Origin: Ascoidea tarda (nom. inval.)
Lineage: Eukaryota > Ascomycota > Saccharomycetes > Ascoideales > Ascoideaceae
NCBI GenBank assembly: GCA_030560485.1
Contig: JAKTTS010000181.1
Coordinates: 1 to 27,375, forward strand
Direction of reading: 5' to 3'
Length of the DNA: 27,375 bases
Shown: positions 7,684 through 16,802 of the stretch, piece after piece
Layout: each line of letters opens with the position of its first letter
Position numbering within the stretch: position 1 is the stretch's first letter
Position numbers and translations under genes: made by a program
The notes under the pieces: generated by a model
Told to the model about the DNA's origin: nothing
Seen by the model: only the letters and a program-made list of their open reading frames with translations
Database searches by the model: none

Positions 7684-8838
7684 ATGTTTAAACAATCCAC
7701 CTCTTTGCAGTTGAAGACCTTGTCTCTCTTAAATAACTTGAACACTTCAAGATCTTTATATACTAGTGTCTTGAAAAGTGATATTAATATTACAAAAAAT
7801 GGTAAAACTAATATTTCAGTAGGTCAAGGAGGCAGATCCTCTAGAACAGGTTACACCGCTACAGTTTTTGGTGCTTCTGGGTTCTTGGGACGTTACATAA
7901 CTTCAAAATTAGCAAGACATGGTACTATAACCATTGTTCCATTTAGAGATCAAATGAAATCAAGATTCTTAAAAGTCACTGGTGACTTGGGTGTTGTTAA
8001 CTTGGTTGAATTTGATTTAAGAAATATTAAATCAATTGAGGATTCCATAAAACACTCAGATATTGTATTTAATTGTATCGGTGCCGATTATCACACCAAG
8101 AATTTTTCAATGGCTGATATTAATATTGAAGCAGCAAGAAGAATCGCTAAAATTGCAAAAGATTATGAGGTTCCAAGACTTGTTCATGTTTCCTCATACA
8201 ATGCTGACCCAGACTCATCATCTGTTTTTTATGCCACCAAGGGTATTGGAGAAGCTGTTGTTAAAAAAGAATACCCCAATGCTACAATTGTTAGACCTAG
8301 TCCAATGTTTGGTAGAGAGGATAAAATATTAAGACACTGGGGTAACAAAGCAACTATATTCAATTTTAATTCAAATAAAACCAAAATTTATCCAACCCAT
8401 GTTCTTGATGTTGCAAAGGCATTAGAACTTATTGGTTTTGATGATTCTACAGAGGGTCAATTATATGAGCTATACGGTAATACTGAGTATTCATTGGCTG
8501 AAATCAGAAAGATTATTGAACCATTTACTAAACAAAAATATATAAATATTGATATACCAAAGCCAATAGCATTGTTGATGACTAATTATCTTCAATATAT
8601 TTATTGGAAAACCACCAACCCTGATCAAGTTGAAAGAGCTTATATTGATCAAAAAATTGACTTTAGAGATCCCGACATAAAGACCTATAGCGATCTAGGT
8701 ATTGTTCCTGATACATTAACAGACCACGTTCTCAAATATACCAAACAATTTAGAACATATTTACATAGTCATGATTTACCACCAACTGAAAAGGAATTGA
8801 AAAATTTGAGGAAATATGCTCATGTTATTGAAGATTAG
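7684..8838 (+). CDS. Mitochondrial complex I accessory subunit, NDUFA9/NUEM (39-40 kDa) type
   Basis: This 384-residue protein is an atypical short-chain dehydrogenase. It sits at the junction of the peripheral and membrane arms of NADH:ubiquinone oxidoreductase and holds a structural NADPH. Residues 1-30 are Arg/Lys/Ser/Leu-rich without acidic residues, a mitochondrial presequence. The Rossmann motif is TVFGASGFLGRYI, with Gly63, Gly66 and Gly69. VPFRDQ (a basic residue for the NADPH phosphate), VHVSSYNAD and the YATKGIGEAVVKKEYPNATIVRPSPMFGREDK block are typical of NDUFA9. ATG 7684 is the first Met in the frame. Saccharomycetaceae have lost complex I, so this gene is informative about lineage. 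The family is secure; symbol naming differs between yeasts, so it is left blank. Confidence 0.95.
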   Translation: MFKQSTSLQLKTLSLLNNLNTSRSLYTSVLKSDINITKNGKTNISVGQGGRSSRTGYTATVFGASGFLGRYITSKLARHGTITIVPFRDQMKSRFLKVTGDLGVVNLVEFDLRNIKSIEDSIKHSDIVFNCIGADYHTKNFSMADINIEAARRIAKIAKDYEVPRLVHVSSYNADPDSSSVFYATKGIGEAVVKKEYPNATIVRPSPMFGREDKILRHWGNKATIFNFNSNKTKIYPTHVLDVAKALELIGFDDSTEGQLYELYGNTEYSLAEIRKIIEPFTKQKYINIDIPKPIALLMTNYLQYIYWKTTNPDQVERAYIDQKIDFRDPDIKTYSDLGIVPDTLTDHVLKYTKQFRTYLHSHDLPPTEKELKNLRKYAHVIED

Positions 8839-9347
8839 TTTTAAATTTATTTTTAAGCTTTGTCTTTATTTTAATGATTATAATTTTATATTCTTAAATA
8901 CACTACAGTTAAATATAATTAAATATAATTAAATATAATTAATTTTTTCTTTTTTATAATCTATATTCTATTTTTATTTCTAGATATTTGTTACTGATTT
9001 AATTCTACTTTTATATTATTACCCATAAAAAATATTTTATTTAATAACTTGTTTAAGAATTTAGTGAATAATTAATTATTAATTAATTATAGTACAATTT
9101 TAGAAAGAAAAAAAAAGAAAGCTGATAGAAAAGATATCATTTAAAAAGAGAGCTTATAAAAAATATGATAAAATGAAATTTGAGAAAAAATTAAAGTTAA
9201 TTTATGATCGATAAATGAATAAGTAATTTGTTTTTTGTTCCAAAATAATCTGACAATCAAGTTCAAAGTTAATTTTTGATTATTTCTTTATTATAATTAA
9301 AACCAATTGACATAAACCTATGACATTCAACCAATTGTTGATTGTAA
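8839..9347. other. Convergent intergenic spacer between the complex I gene and YSY6
   Basis: About 500 bp of very AT-rich DNA holding the 3' ends of two convergent genes. It contains the 10-bp tandem repeat at 8911-8940 and A-runs around 9105-9120. No ORF or RNA gene was recognised. Confidence 0.6.
8911..8940. repeat. Three perfect 10-bp tandem copies
   Basis: AAATATAATT is repeated three times without mismatch just downstream of the complex I gene. Its position suits a polyadenylation or efficiency element, but such AT repeats also arise by slippage. Confidence 0.8.
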
Positions 9348-9681
9348 TTAAAAAAGCAAACGAATCAATTCTAATATTCCACCGCCAACAACTAAAAAAA
9401 CTATCAAAATCAACCAAGGTTTTGATAATGGAAATTCTTTTTTGGCTTTTGGTCTTGGTTTACCCATTTTCTTTCCCTGTTCTTTGTAAAATTTAGCGTT
9501 TGCTAACCTTTGTCTAGGTGTTTGAGGAACTGGTTTAGCCTATAAGATCGACAGTGCAAAATTAAGAATTAAATGTTAGAATTCATTATTGATTGGAGAT
9601 ATTGATATATTGAGCCAGCGTTCTTTCAAAATTTGGAAAATGGAAATTGAAAGCTGAAAAATCGACAAATAAACATACCAT
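9348..9681 (-). CDS. YSY6: Ysy6, RAMP4/SERP1-type ER membrane protein, spliced
   Basis: join(9348..9539, 9679..9681) on the minus strand encodes 64 residues (S. cerevisiae Ysy6 has 65). The product is a tail-anchored ER protein that associates with the Sec61 translocon and ribosome. Residues 2-36 are basic and contain VPQTPRQRLANAKFYKEQGK, nearly the same as Ysy6 VQTPRQRLANAKF. Residues about 42-63 form the single membrane anchor, KPWLILIVFLVVGGGILELI, with the GGG step typical of RAMP4. The ATG is a separate exon; the main exon begins at Ala-2. Splice sites and branch point fit yeast consensus, and no start codon lies in the proper place without splicing. It is convergent with the complex I gene and divergent from the mannosyltransferase array. 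Confidence 0.94.
9540..9678 (-). other. Spliceosomal intron of YSY6 (139 nt)
   Basis: The 5' site is ATG|GTATGTTT, a perfect yeast GTATGT. A TTCTAACAT branch-point match lies about 40 nt before the 3' site, which reads TTATAG|GCTAAA. It interrupts the gene directly after the start codon, as in MLC1. Confidence 0.92.
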
Positions 9682-9847
9682 TGCAACAATTATTGGGTGT
9701 AGATTTGGTGTAATGAATAAATCAACAAAAATGGGATTTCTAATAATGGAAATAGTGATACTGAGATGGTTTTAGTATTTAGTGATGGTTATCGTTCTCC
9801 CAGCTTTTATTATTATAAATAGATCCTCCACATCATCTCAAATCAAA

Positions 9848-10093
9848 CTAAAGACGTGGTAAAAACCAGTCCAAAACTGGGATCGGAGCCTCATTCTGAA
9901 AAAATAAAGTTGTGTGCGCATAACTCACACAACCTAGGTATACCTGTAAAGCCAGAATTGGTTTATTCGTTAGTGCAGAAACACTACTGTCCGCTATTAT
10001 AAGTACCCGTGATCTAGCTTTAGTCCTGCGACTGTTCTCTGGTCTCATAATAACACAGTCATCCGCGTTGTAATCCGTGCCACGGTGCACCAT
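9848..10093 (-). CDS. Doubtful small ORF, no recognisable product
   Basis: ATG at 10093 opens 81 codons ending in TAG. The product has no domain I know. Within it, CAG|GTATAC at 9943 and TTTTTTCAG at 9896 could bound an in-frame 48-nt intron, leaving 65 residues, but no branch point is visible and 48 nt is very short. Composition is GC-richer than the flanking DNA, which by itself raises the chance of an open frame. It lies 167 bp upstream of YSY6 on the same strand. It could be a lineage-specific gene, part of a 5' leader, or chance. Confidence 0.2.
   Translation of the reverse strand: MVHRGTDYNADDCVIMRPENSRRTKARSRVLIIADSSVSALTNKPILALQVYLGCVSYAHTTLFFQNEAPIPVLDWFLPRL
9909..9945. other. Hairpin and adjacent 10-bp palindrome
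   Basis: GTTGTGTG at 9909-9916 and CACACAAC at 9926-9933 are perfect inverted arms around a 9-nt loop. AGGTATACCT at 9936-9945 is a perfect palindrome three bases further on. They fall inside the putative short intron of the doubtful ORF. They could be a protein-binding site or RNA structure; I cannot assign a function. Confidence 0.5.
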
Positions 10094-10916
10094 TCAAGTT
10101 ACCCGCATGGCACGCGCAGGATCTCACAAAGCCGCCGGCCAATATGTCTCAAGAGCGCAGTCTGTGTCATAATACAGGTTTGTACATAAATCGATGCGTG
10201 GTTACGTATTTGTCTTTTGCTGCCGGCGACCCAACGCCCGTCTATTGTTCAAGCTGACTACGGTCCCAACGTGCGATTCGTAGTTTAGAGGCTGTTGTTT
10301 GTGGGAGGAGCTCTTCTGTGATTAATCCAATCATGACACTTTCGTTATCACTGAGAACAGCTTTTGCTTGTGTTCGGCTTTCTTTGGCTCTGGAATAGTC
10401 TGCTGCTTTGTTTGCTGCTTTGTGGGAACAGAACTGCTCAGCTTAGAGATTTGGTTTAGGTGCAAGAGGAAAGGGAATTTGCTGTTGTGTACTGGGGTTG
10501 GTCAAACTTTGTAATCGTTTATGCAGTGCGAAACAAAAGAAGGTTTTGCAGTTAATCAGGTTTATGTAAAATGCCAACTTTTTCTATGATTTTATTCTTG
10601 TCGCTATATCATTTCATCATTTTATCAGTTTTTTCTGTCTGAGAACCCTCCAATTTTCTTCAAAAATGGATTTTACACTTTCCTCTAGATGCTGAGGTTA
10701 TATTTATCAAATGGTGCTATTTCTCTCAAATGATCATGAAGTTTAAGCTATTTTGCTCCATATATAATGAAAAAAAGCCCTTTTAATTTATTTTTTTAGC
10801 TCTTCTATTATTTTACAGTAGCTATTAATCAGCACTTAAAATTTAATACCTAATTATTAATTTTCAAAATCCTATTACTCCTATATTTCCCTAAACTCCT
10901 ATACCTCCAGTACTTT

Positions 10917-12347
10917 ATGATGAAAACTGATAAAAACGATCATACATATTTTGATTCAATACCTTTATCTGGAAACCTGAATAAGAAAAAGGCTTCCGAT
11001 AACAATAGTCAAAATCATAAGTATAAAAGATACAGTATTTCTTTGAAAACTCAACTTAAGCTAGCTATAATATTTGCTTTATTTGTTATATGTGCTTCTC
11101 TTGTGCTTTTAAAAGATTCTTATGAACTGAATACAATTAATTTAAATTACAACGATTCTAAAAAATCAATAAACCAAAATGCTCTTTCATTTATAAACTC
11201 AACTTCAACATCAAATACCAATACTAATCACATTGATAATAAAATCATCAATAATAATAATAATAATAACAACAACAACGAGTACACTAATTTAAACTTA
11301 TCGAAAGATGATTATTCAAATATTTTGAAAGTCTTTGAGGAATCAAGATATGATTTATTTAAACCTTCAAAAGTGAATGCTACTTTAGTTACTCTTGCCA
11401 GAAATTCTGATTTATGGACTTTAGTGGATACAATACGATCCGTTGAAGATCGATTTAATAATAAATTTCACTATGATTGGATTTTTCTTAATAATGAAGA
11501 CTTCACTCAAGAGTTTATTGATATAACTTCATCGTTAATCTCAGGTACTGTTAAATATGGCACTATCCCCAAGGAACAATGGTCCTATCCACCAAATATC
11601 GATTTAAAAAAAGCTGAAAGGTCAAGGCAATTATTGGCTAATCAAGCCATAATCTACGGTAATTCGGAATCGTATAGACACATGTGTAGATACCAATCAG
11701 GTTTTCTTTGGAAACATCCTTTGTTAAACAGATATGACTACTATTGGAGGATTGACTCTGATGTGATGTATCATTGCGATATCAATTATGATGTATTCAA
11801 ATTTATGAAAGATAACAATAAGACTTATGGCTTCACTATATCGTTATTTGAAACTCCTGGTACTGTTCCAACTTTATGGAGAACAGTTAAAAGATTTCTT
11901 AAAAAACATAAAAATGAGAATTTACTTCATCCAAATAATTTCATGGATTTTATTTCAAATAGTAAGGGAAATGGCTACAACTACTGTCATTTTTGGTCCA
12001 ATTTTGAGATTGCTGATTTGAATTTCTTTAGAAGTGAAACATACCAAAAGTTTTTCAATTACTTAGATGAAGAAGGTGGTTTCTTTTACGAAAGATGGGG
12101 TGACGCTCCAATTCATTCAATCGCTATAAGTCTATTTGAAGACAAGGATAAAATCCATTACTTTGATGATATTGGCTACACTCATGACGACTTCTCAAAC
12201 TGTCCATTCGATAGTGATTTTAGAAGAAAAAATCATTGCTCTTGTAATCCCAAAAAGGATTTCACCTGGAAAGGTACTAGTTGCACTAACAAATATTTCG
12301 ATGTTAAAGGATTAACAAGACCAGAAGGTTGGGAAGCTCATACTTGA
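10917..12347 (+). CDS. Mannosyltransferase A, KRE2/KTR family (GT15), divergent metal motif
   Basis: This 476-residue type II Golgi protein transfers mannose from GDP-mannose to O- and/or N-linked glycans of cell-wall proteins. Residues 1-46 are cytosolic, about 47-65 is the signal anchor, and 66-135 is an Asn/Ser-rich stem with an Asn run. The GT15 catalytic domain is at about 138-470: NATLVTLARNSDLW, SVEDRFNNKFHYDWIFLN, ESYRHMCRYQSGF, NYCHFWSNFEIADLNFFRS and YERWGDAPIHSIA, where Glu392 matches the catalytic Glu of Kre2/Mnt1. The family's metal-binding EPD is DSD (280-282) here, unlike genes B, C and D. It is the first of four tandem genes and the most diverged by eye. ATG 10917 and 10920 are adjacent alternatives. 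Confidence 0.94.
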   Translation: MMKTDKNDHTYFDSIPLSGNLNKKKASDNNSQNHKYKRYSISLKTQLKLAIIFALFVICASLVLLKDSYELNTINLNYNDSKKSINQNALSFINSTSTSNTNTNHIDNKIINNNNNNNNNNEYTNLNLSKDDYSNILKVFEESRYDLFKPSKVNATLVTLARNSDLWTLVDTIRSVEDRFNNKFHYDWIFLNNEDFTQEFIDITSSLISGTVKYGTIPKEQWSYPPNIDLKKAERSRQLLANQAIIYGNSESYRHMCRYQSGFLWKHPLLNRYDYYWRIDSDVMYHCDINYDVFKFMKDNNKTYGFTISLFETPGTVPTLWRTVKRFLKKHKNENLLHPNNFMDFISNSKGNGYNYCHFWSNFEIADLNFFRSETYQKFFNYLDEEGGFFYERWGDAPIHSIAISLFEDKDKIHYFDDIGYTHDDFSNCPFDSDFRRKNHCSCNPKKDFTWKGTSCTNKYFDVKGLTRPEGWEAHT

Positions 12348-13163
12348 GCATCTCAATAACATATATATATTTGTTTTTTTTTCTGCTTACGTTTTTTTTC
12401 CTTCCTTTTATGCTCTGCTTTTTTGTGTTTTCTTCTTCCCTGTATTCTGTTTCCTGACTCTTGCTTCTTGCTGTTTGTTTTTCGTTTTCATGGCACTTTG
12501 ATGTGTGGTTCTCAATCAAAATCTTCCATTGTTTCTGCTCTTTTCTACATATCTGTATTTAATCTTTTGCTTTGAAAATCGCTATTAGACAAATGAATTG
12601 TGAATCCTATTGGCCGATTGGCCGCAGTGGATAAAAAAACCAAATTGCGCGATATGCACTGTGCTGCTTTCCCGCATGGAAATAAGCCTTTTGCTGTATA
12701 GCAGCAGCAATCCAGAACACCGGCGTACTCTTCAAGAAGACGAAATCTCTCTTTTGGAGTTCGAAACATCTGACAGACATTGAGCCATTTCTCCTTCTTT
12801 CACAGAGCAGTCTAGGAAATACCTGTTGATGAAGATCTCTTATGCTGATTCTCCTGTAGATTGGCCCAGGCACTTTTCTGCTTCAGCAACTGGTACTGCC
12901 TGACCAAACTCTCCAAAACCTGATGCTACTTGGGCTCTGGAAAACAACATCCACTTACCTAAGCAATCCCACAACAAAACAACAACCCATCTCCAGGCTT
13001 AAGCAAAACCAACAACATCGCTCGGAATAGGTGGAAGAAATTCAGAATATAGCAAATACCATCTAATACAGCAGCTTGAAATACGAAATACTATCTCGCA
13101 ATATATCTGACAACAGTATTCAAATGACTTGTCACTAAGAGTTGAGCAGTTTGTCAATCTACC
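12348..13163. other. Intergenic spacer between mannosyltransferases A and B
   Basis: 816 bp. The first part is T-rich 3' flank. About 12600-12960 is GC-richer and carries two close ATTGG (reverse CCAAT) motifs near 12609-12620. Minus-strand open frames of 70-90 codons here have no protein-like features. I see no remnant of a further mannosyltransferase copy. Confidence 0.5.
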
Positions 13164-14405
13164 ATGCAGAATTTTGTAACGTTTGTTTTTTCAAGACTAA
13201 AAAAACTAAGTAGGGAGTTGAGGCTCTTTATAACTGTTTTTGTCTCCATAATATTCATATCTTTGATTTTATTGTCCTTAGATTACAGCGATCAAAAGGA
13301 CACTAGTCTCACTCCACCCAAAAAATATATCAAAAATCTACAAAAAAATCACCAGCCAATAGCTGGCAAACAGGATTATCAAGATTTTTTCAAAGAATTT
13401 GAAGACGCTGAATATGATTTAATCAAAAGCACTAAAGCAAACGCAACTTTTGTTACGTTAGCCAGAAACAGTGATATTTGGGGGATGGTCAAGTCCATCA
13501 GGTCAGTCGAGGATCGATTCAACAGAAACTTTCATTATGATTGGGTGTTTCTTAATGACGAAGAATTTTCAGAGGAATTTATCGATGCAACTACAGCTGT
13601 CTGTAGTGGAAAAACTAGATATGGCGTTATACCCGCTGAACAATGGTCTTTTCCATCTTTTATCAATACTGAAAAGGTTGATAAAAATAGAGCAAGATTG
13701 AAAAAATTGGGCATAATCTATGGAGATTCAATATCATATAGACACATGTGTAGATATGAATCAGGGTTCTTCTGGAGACATCCATTAGTAAACGAATATG
13801 ACTGGTATTGGAGAGTTGAACCAGACATATCCTTTCATTGTGATATCAATTATGATTTGTTCAAGTATATGGAAATTAACAATCAAACATATGGATTTGC
13901 TATATCGCTAAAAGAATTTCACAAGACAATCCCATCTTTGTGGAAACATACCAAATTATTTTTAAAAAAGAATCCAGATTATTTGCATCAAAACAATCTT
14001 ATGGATTTTCTTTCAGAAGATAATGGCCATACCTATAATTTATGTCATTTTTGGTCAAATTTCGAAATTGGAAATTTAAATTTCTTTAGAAGTCAAAAGT
14101 ATCAAGAATATTTTGATCATTTGGATAAAACTGGGGGATTTTTTTACGAAAGATGGGGAGATGCTCCCATTCACTCAATGGCTGTGAGTTTATTTGAAGA
14201 TAAAGAAAAGGTTCATTTTTTTGATGATATTGGTTACACACACGATATATTTACAAATTGTCCAATTAGTAAGAAATTCCGGAAAGATAATCACTGTGCT
14301 TGTAATCCCAATGACGATTTTGCCTGGAGGGGTTACAGTTGCACAGGAAGATATTTTGATGTCAAAGGACTTAAAAAGCCTGATGGTTGGGAGAATTATA
14401 CATAA
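13164..14405 (+). CDS. Mannosyltransferase B, KRE2/KTR family (GT15)
   Basis: At 413 residues this is the shortest of the four, mainly because its stem is short. A signal anchor covers about 20-38 (LFITVFVSIIFISLILLSL). The catalytic domain starts near residue 75 and is complete: KANATFVTLARNSDIW, SIRSVEDRFNRNFHYDWVFLN, SYRHMCRYESGFFWRHPL and WYWRVEPDISFHCDINYD, with metal-binding EPD at 219-221. YNLCHFWSNFEIGNLNFFRS and YERWGDAPIHSMA follow, with catalytic Glu329, then the C-terminal Cys pattern HCACNPNDDF..YSC. All expected active-site residues are present. It should be a Golgi alpha-mannosyltransferase; which KTR member it matches, and its exact linkage, cannot be read from sequence alone. 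Confidence 0.94.
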   Translation: MQNFVTFVFSRLKKLSRELRLFITVFVSIIFISLILLSLDYSDQKDTSLTPPKKYIKNLQKNHQPIAGKQDYQDFFKEFEDAEYDLIKSTKANATFVTLARNSDIWGMVKSIRSVEDRFNRNFHYDWVFLNDEEFSEEFIDATTAVCSGKTRYGVIPAEQWSFPSFINTEKVDKNRARLKKLGIIYGDSISYRHMCRYESGFFWRHPLVNEYDWYWRVEPDISFHCDINYDLFKYMEINNQTYGFAISLKEFHKTIPSLWKHTKLFLKKNPDYLHQNNLMDFLSEDNGHTYNLCHFWSNFEIGNLNFFRSQKYQEYFDHLDKTGGFFYERWGDAPIHSMAVSLFEDKEKVHFFDDIGYTHDIFTNCPISKKFRKDNHCACNPNDDFAWRGYSCTGRYFDVKGLKKPDGWENYT

Positions 14406-15143
14406 AAGAAAAGTAGTAAAACAATTATTTTAATATTTTACTTTTTTTACTTTTTTATTGTTTGATTTTTTTTTTTTTTATTTATATTGTAATTATAGCC
14501 TAGAAAGAATACTAAGTTATGATAGTAATACTGAGTAAATTTCTGAAAAAACGAAAATATGAAAGTGGCTTTAGCTAAAAAATATTCCATTCCTAAGAAA
14601 AGTGTGGTTGAAATGGAAAGGAAAAGGTAAATATAAGAGTCTGAATGGAAAGTTATGAAGAACAAATTAAGATCCCACAGAGAAAAATTGCTTAAAAGTA
14701 TAAAAGAGTTTAGAAAAATGCAAATTGAAATGGAAATTTTGGAAATTTTGGAAAAAACAGCAGAAAAAACAGAAAAAAAAACGAAATAGTTGGTCTGTTT
14801 TAGCTGGATTTTTCAACGTGTGGATTTTTTATTCACATTAAAAGTAAGACAAAGATAGCAGATGAGTGAAATTTGATGATGAGTTGTATGAAATGCAAAC
14901 TAGATAATTATAGGCTTAATAAGGATAATTTTAGTTGCCAGTGAGATTATTATTATATCTATTTTATTTTAATAGTTTCGATTTACAATTTGGTTATCTT
15001 CTTATATTACATTATATTATATTTTTTTGTTTTTTTTTTCACTCGTTAGGTCCTTTTCTGGGATTAAATAAGGGAACACTAGTTTTCAATGCTTGATATC
15101 TGGAATAAATAGAGATAGCATATAAATAAGATATATAACTAAA
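14406..15143. other. Intergenic spacer between mannosyltransferases B and C
   Basis: 738 bp, AT-rich throughout, with T- and A-runs near 14460-14480 and 14740-14785. TATA-like TATAAATA lies just before the gene C start, too close to the ATG to be a usual TATA box. No ORF or RNA gene was recognised. Unlike the other upstream regions of the array, it has no GC-rich segment. Confidence 0.55.
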
Positions 15144-16451
15144 ATGAGGTTATTGATTAATAATTATCGATTTAAAATAATTGTATTAATTTTATTTGGA
15201 CTACTTTTATTGATTGGTTTCAACTTAACAAGTCTCCATTCGTTGGATGATTACGATTTAGTTAATCTTAGCATAAACAAGTTCAAAAATCTTACAGACA
15301 ATGAGGTAATCTTAAAGTTATTAGATTTTGATATCGGCAGTGAGAAAGATGATGAGAATGAGATCCAGGATGACAATGAACAAGACGATAAACGAATTGT
15401 GTTGAACAAGACTCAATACGAAGAAATATTTAAACAGGTGGAGACCAAGCAATATAACATGGTAGCAAAAAGCAAAGCAAAGGCCACATTTGTTACTTTG
15501 GCAAGAAATAGTGAGTTATGGGGATTAGTGAATTCGATTAGATCGGTTGAAGATCGATTTAATAGAAAATTTCACTATGACTGGGTTTTCCTTAATGATG
15601 ATGATTTTAGTGAAGAGTTTATTGAGACTACAAAATCATTGTGTAGTGGGAAAGTCAAGTATGGGAAAATTCCAAAAGAACAATGGTCATACCCAGATTT
15701 TATTGATATCAAGAAAGCAGATAAAGCAAGATCAAGATTGAAGGAATTAGGAGTAATCTATGGAGATTCAGAGTCTTATAGACACATGTGTAGGTTTGAA
15801 TCAGGGTTCTTCTGGAGACATCCATTGTTAGATGAATATGACTGGTATTGGAGAGTTGAACCAGATATCAAATTTTATTGCGATATCGACTACGACGTGT
15901 TTAAATTTATGGAGGATAATAATAAAGTCTATGGGTTTACTATATCGTTGATGGAGTATCAAAGAACCATACCATCATTATGGAGGGCTACAAAGGGATT
16001 TATTCGAAAGCATCCCCAGTATTTGCACAAGAATAATTTTTTGAAATTTATATCCGACAATAAGGGCAAAACATACAATCTCTGTCATTTCTGGTCGAAT
16101 TTTGAGATTGCCAGCTTGAATTTCTTTAGAAGCCAAAAATATCGAGAGTATTTTGACTACTTGGATAAAACTGGGGGATTCTTTTACGAGAGATGGGGAG
16201 ATGCGCCAATTCACTCGATTGCTATCAGTTTGTTCGAGGATAGAGACAAGATTCATCATTTTGGAGATTTGGGATACACCCACGATGTGTTTACGAGCTG
16301 TCCCATCGACAAAGAGTTTCGAAAGAAGCAGCGCTGTTCGTGCAACCCTCAGGATGACTTTGACTGGACGGTGGGCAGTTGCACCTGGCGATATTTCGAG
16401 CTCAAGAGGTTGAAGAAGCCTGAAGGATGGCAGAAGTACAAGGACTGGTGA
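15144..16451 (+). CDS. Mannosyltransferase C, KRE2/KTR family (GT15)
   Basis: 435 residues with a very short cytosolic tail and a signal anchor at about 11-27. The stem at about 60-85 is unusually acidic (Asp/Glu-rich) rather than Asn-rich. The catalytic domain is intact: KATFVTLARNSELW, SVEDRFNRKFHYDWVFLN, SYRHMCRFESGFFWRHPLL, WYWRVEPDIKFYCDIDYD with EPD at 239-241, YNLCHFWSNFEIASLNFFRS, and YERWGDAPIHSIA with catalytic Glu349. The C-terminus ends KYKDW rather than the ..YT of genes B and D. Two blocks are identical at DNA level to gene D, listed separately. The last 150 bp are GC-richer than the rest of the gene. Confidence 0.95.
   Translation: MRLLINNYRFKIIVLILFGLLLLIGFNLTSLHSLDDYDLVNLSINKFKNLTDNEVILKLLDFDIGSEKDDENEIQDDNEQDDKRIVLNKTQYEEIFKQVETKQYNMVAKSKAKATFVTLARNSELWGLVNSIRSVEDRFNRKFHYDWVFLNDDDFSEEFIETTKSLCSGKVKYGKIPKEQWSYPDFIDIKKADKARSRLKELGVIYGDSESYRHMCRFESGFFWRHPLLDEYDWYWRVEPDIKFYCDIDYDVFKFMEDNNKVYGFTISLMEYQRTIPSLWRATKGFIRKHPQYLHKNNFLKFISDNKGKTYNLCHFWSNFEIASLNFFRSQKYREYFDYLDKTGGFFYERWGDAPIHSIAISLFEDRDKIHHFGDLGYTHDVFTSCPIDKEFRKKQRCSCNPQDDFDWTVGSCTWRYFELKRLKKPEGWQKYKDW
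15773..15895 (+). repeat. 123-bp block identical to gene D (17585-17707), copy in gene C
   Basis: Every base matches by eye across 123 bp covering SYRHMCRFESGFFWRHPLL to the EPD motif, including third codon positions. The flanking sequence on both sides differs at many sites. This is the pattern of recent gene conversion between tandem paralogues. Confidence 0.9.
16083..16222 (+). repeat. 140-bp block identical to gene D (17895-18034), copy in gene C
   Basis: Identical from the Cys codon of LCHFWSNFEI through the Ile-Ala codons after ERWGDAPIHS, which includes the catalytic Glu. The 187 bp between this block and the previous one align without gaps between C and D but differ at roughly a third of positions by eye. 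Confidence 0.9.
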
Positions 16452-16802
16452 TGCTGTATATATTTATATAGTGTTTATTAAAAGATATTCAAAGTGATAG
16501 AGGACGGAAATACCGTTTCCGCGAATTTCCGCACATTTCCATGATTTGGCGAACATGCTTAGCGACCACTTGGTTTGGACAGCCGTTAGGTGGCAACTTA
16601 CCGGACTGACCGACCTTGTTTTTCTGTCTTTTTCTGTCTTTTTTGCTTTTTTTGGGTGTTCGCTGTTGTTTTTCTGTTCGACCGTGGCCAGCGCTAAGAA
16701 AGCTATTTATGAAATGGGATTAACGTGCAAAAAAGATGAAAACAGTTTTGCAAGTCTGTTTCATTTCTGGTTGCTAGCACTTCGATCTCTTCAAAGCAGA
16801 TA
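16452..16802. other. Intergenic spacer between mannosyltransferases C and D
   Basis: 351 bp, the shortest spacer of the array, with GC-rich patches (CCGTTTCCGCGAATTTCCGC near 16514-16533) and T-runs near 16620-16675. It should carry the gene D promoter. An open plus-strand frame at about 16546-16803 has no recognisable product. Confidence 0.5.

Larger units (their letters stand above)
9682..10916. other. Large divergent intergenic region between YSY6 and mannosyltransferase A
   Basis: 1.2 kb with mixed composition. About 9850-10300 is GC-richer than its surroundings, and the rest is AT-rich. It must hold the promoters of YSY6 (minus) and gene A (plus). It contains a doubtful 81-codon minus-strand ORF, an 8-bp-arm hairpin and a 10-bp palindrome, listed separately. 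I looked for tRNA A/B boxes, 5S rRNA and spliceosomal snRNA motifs and found none. Confidence 0.55.

Noticed and set aside
9840-10300. Possible tRNA, 5S rRNA or snRNA in the GC-richer spacer
   Set aside because: I searched both strands for A/B-box words, the 5S internal promoter and U1, U2, U4 and U6 signature words and found none; the hairpin there is too short to be a tRNA arm set.
12545-12873. Minus-strand ORFs between mannosyltransferases A and B
   Set aside because: They overlap each other, use non-ATG starts in part, and have no recognisable motif. They fall in a GC-richer spacer where chance frames are expected.
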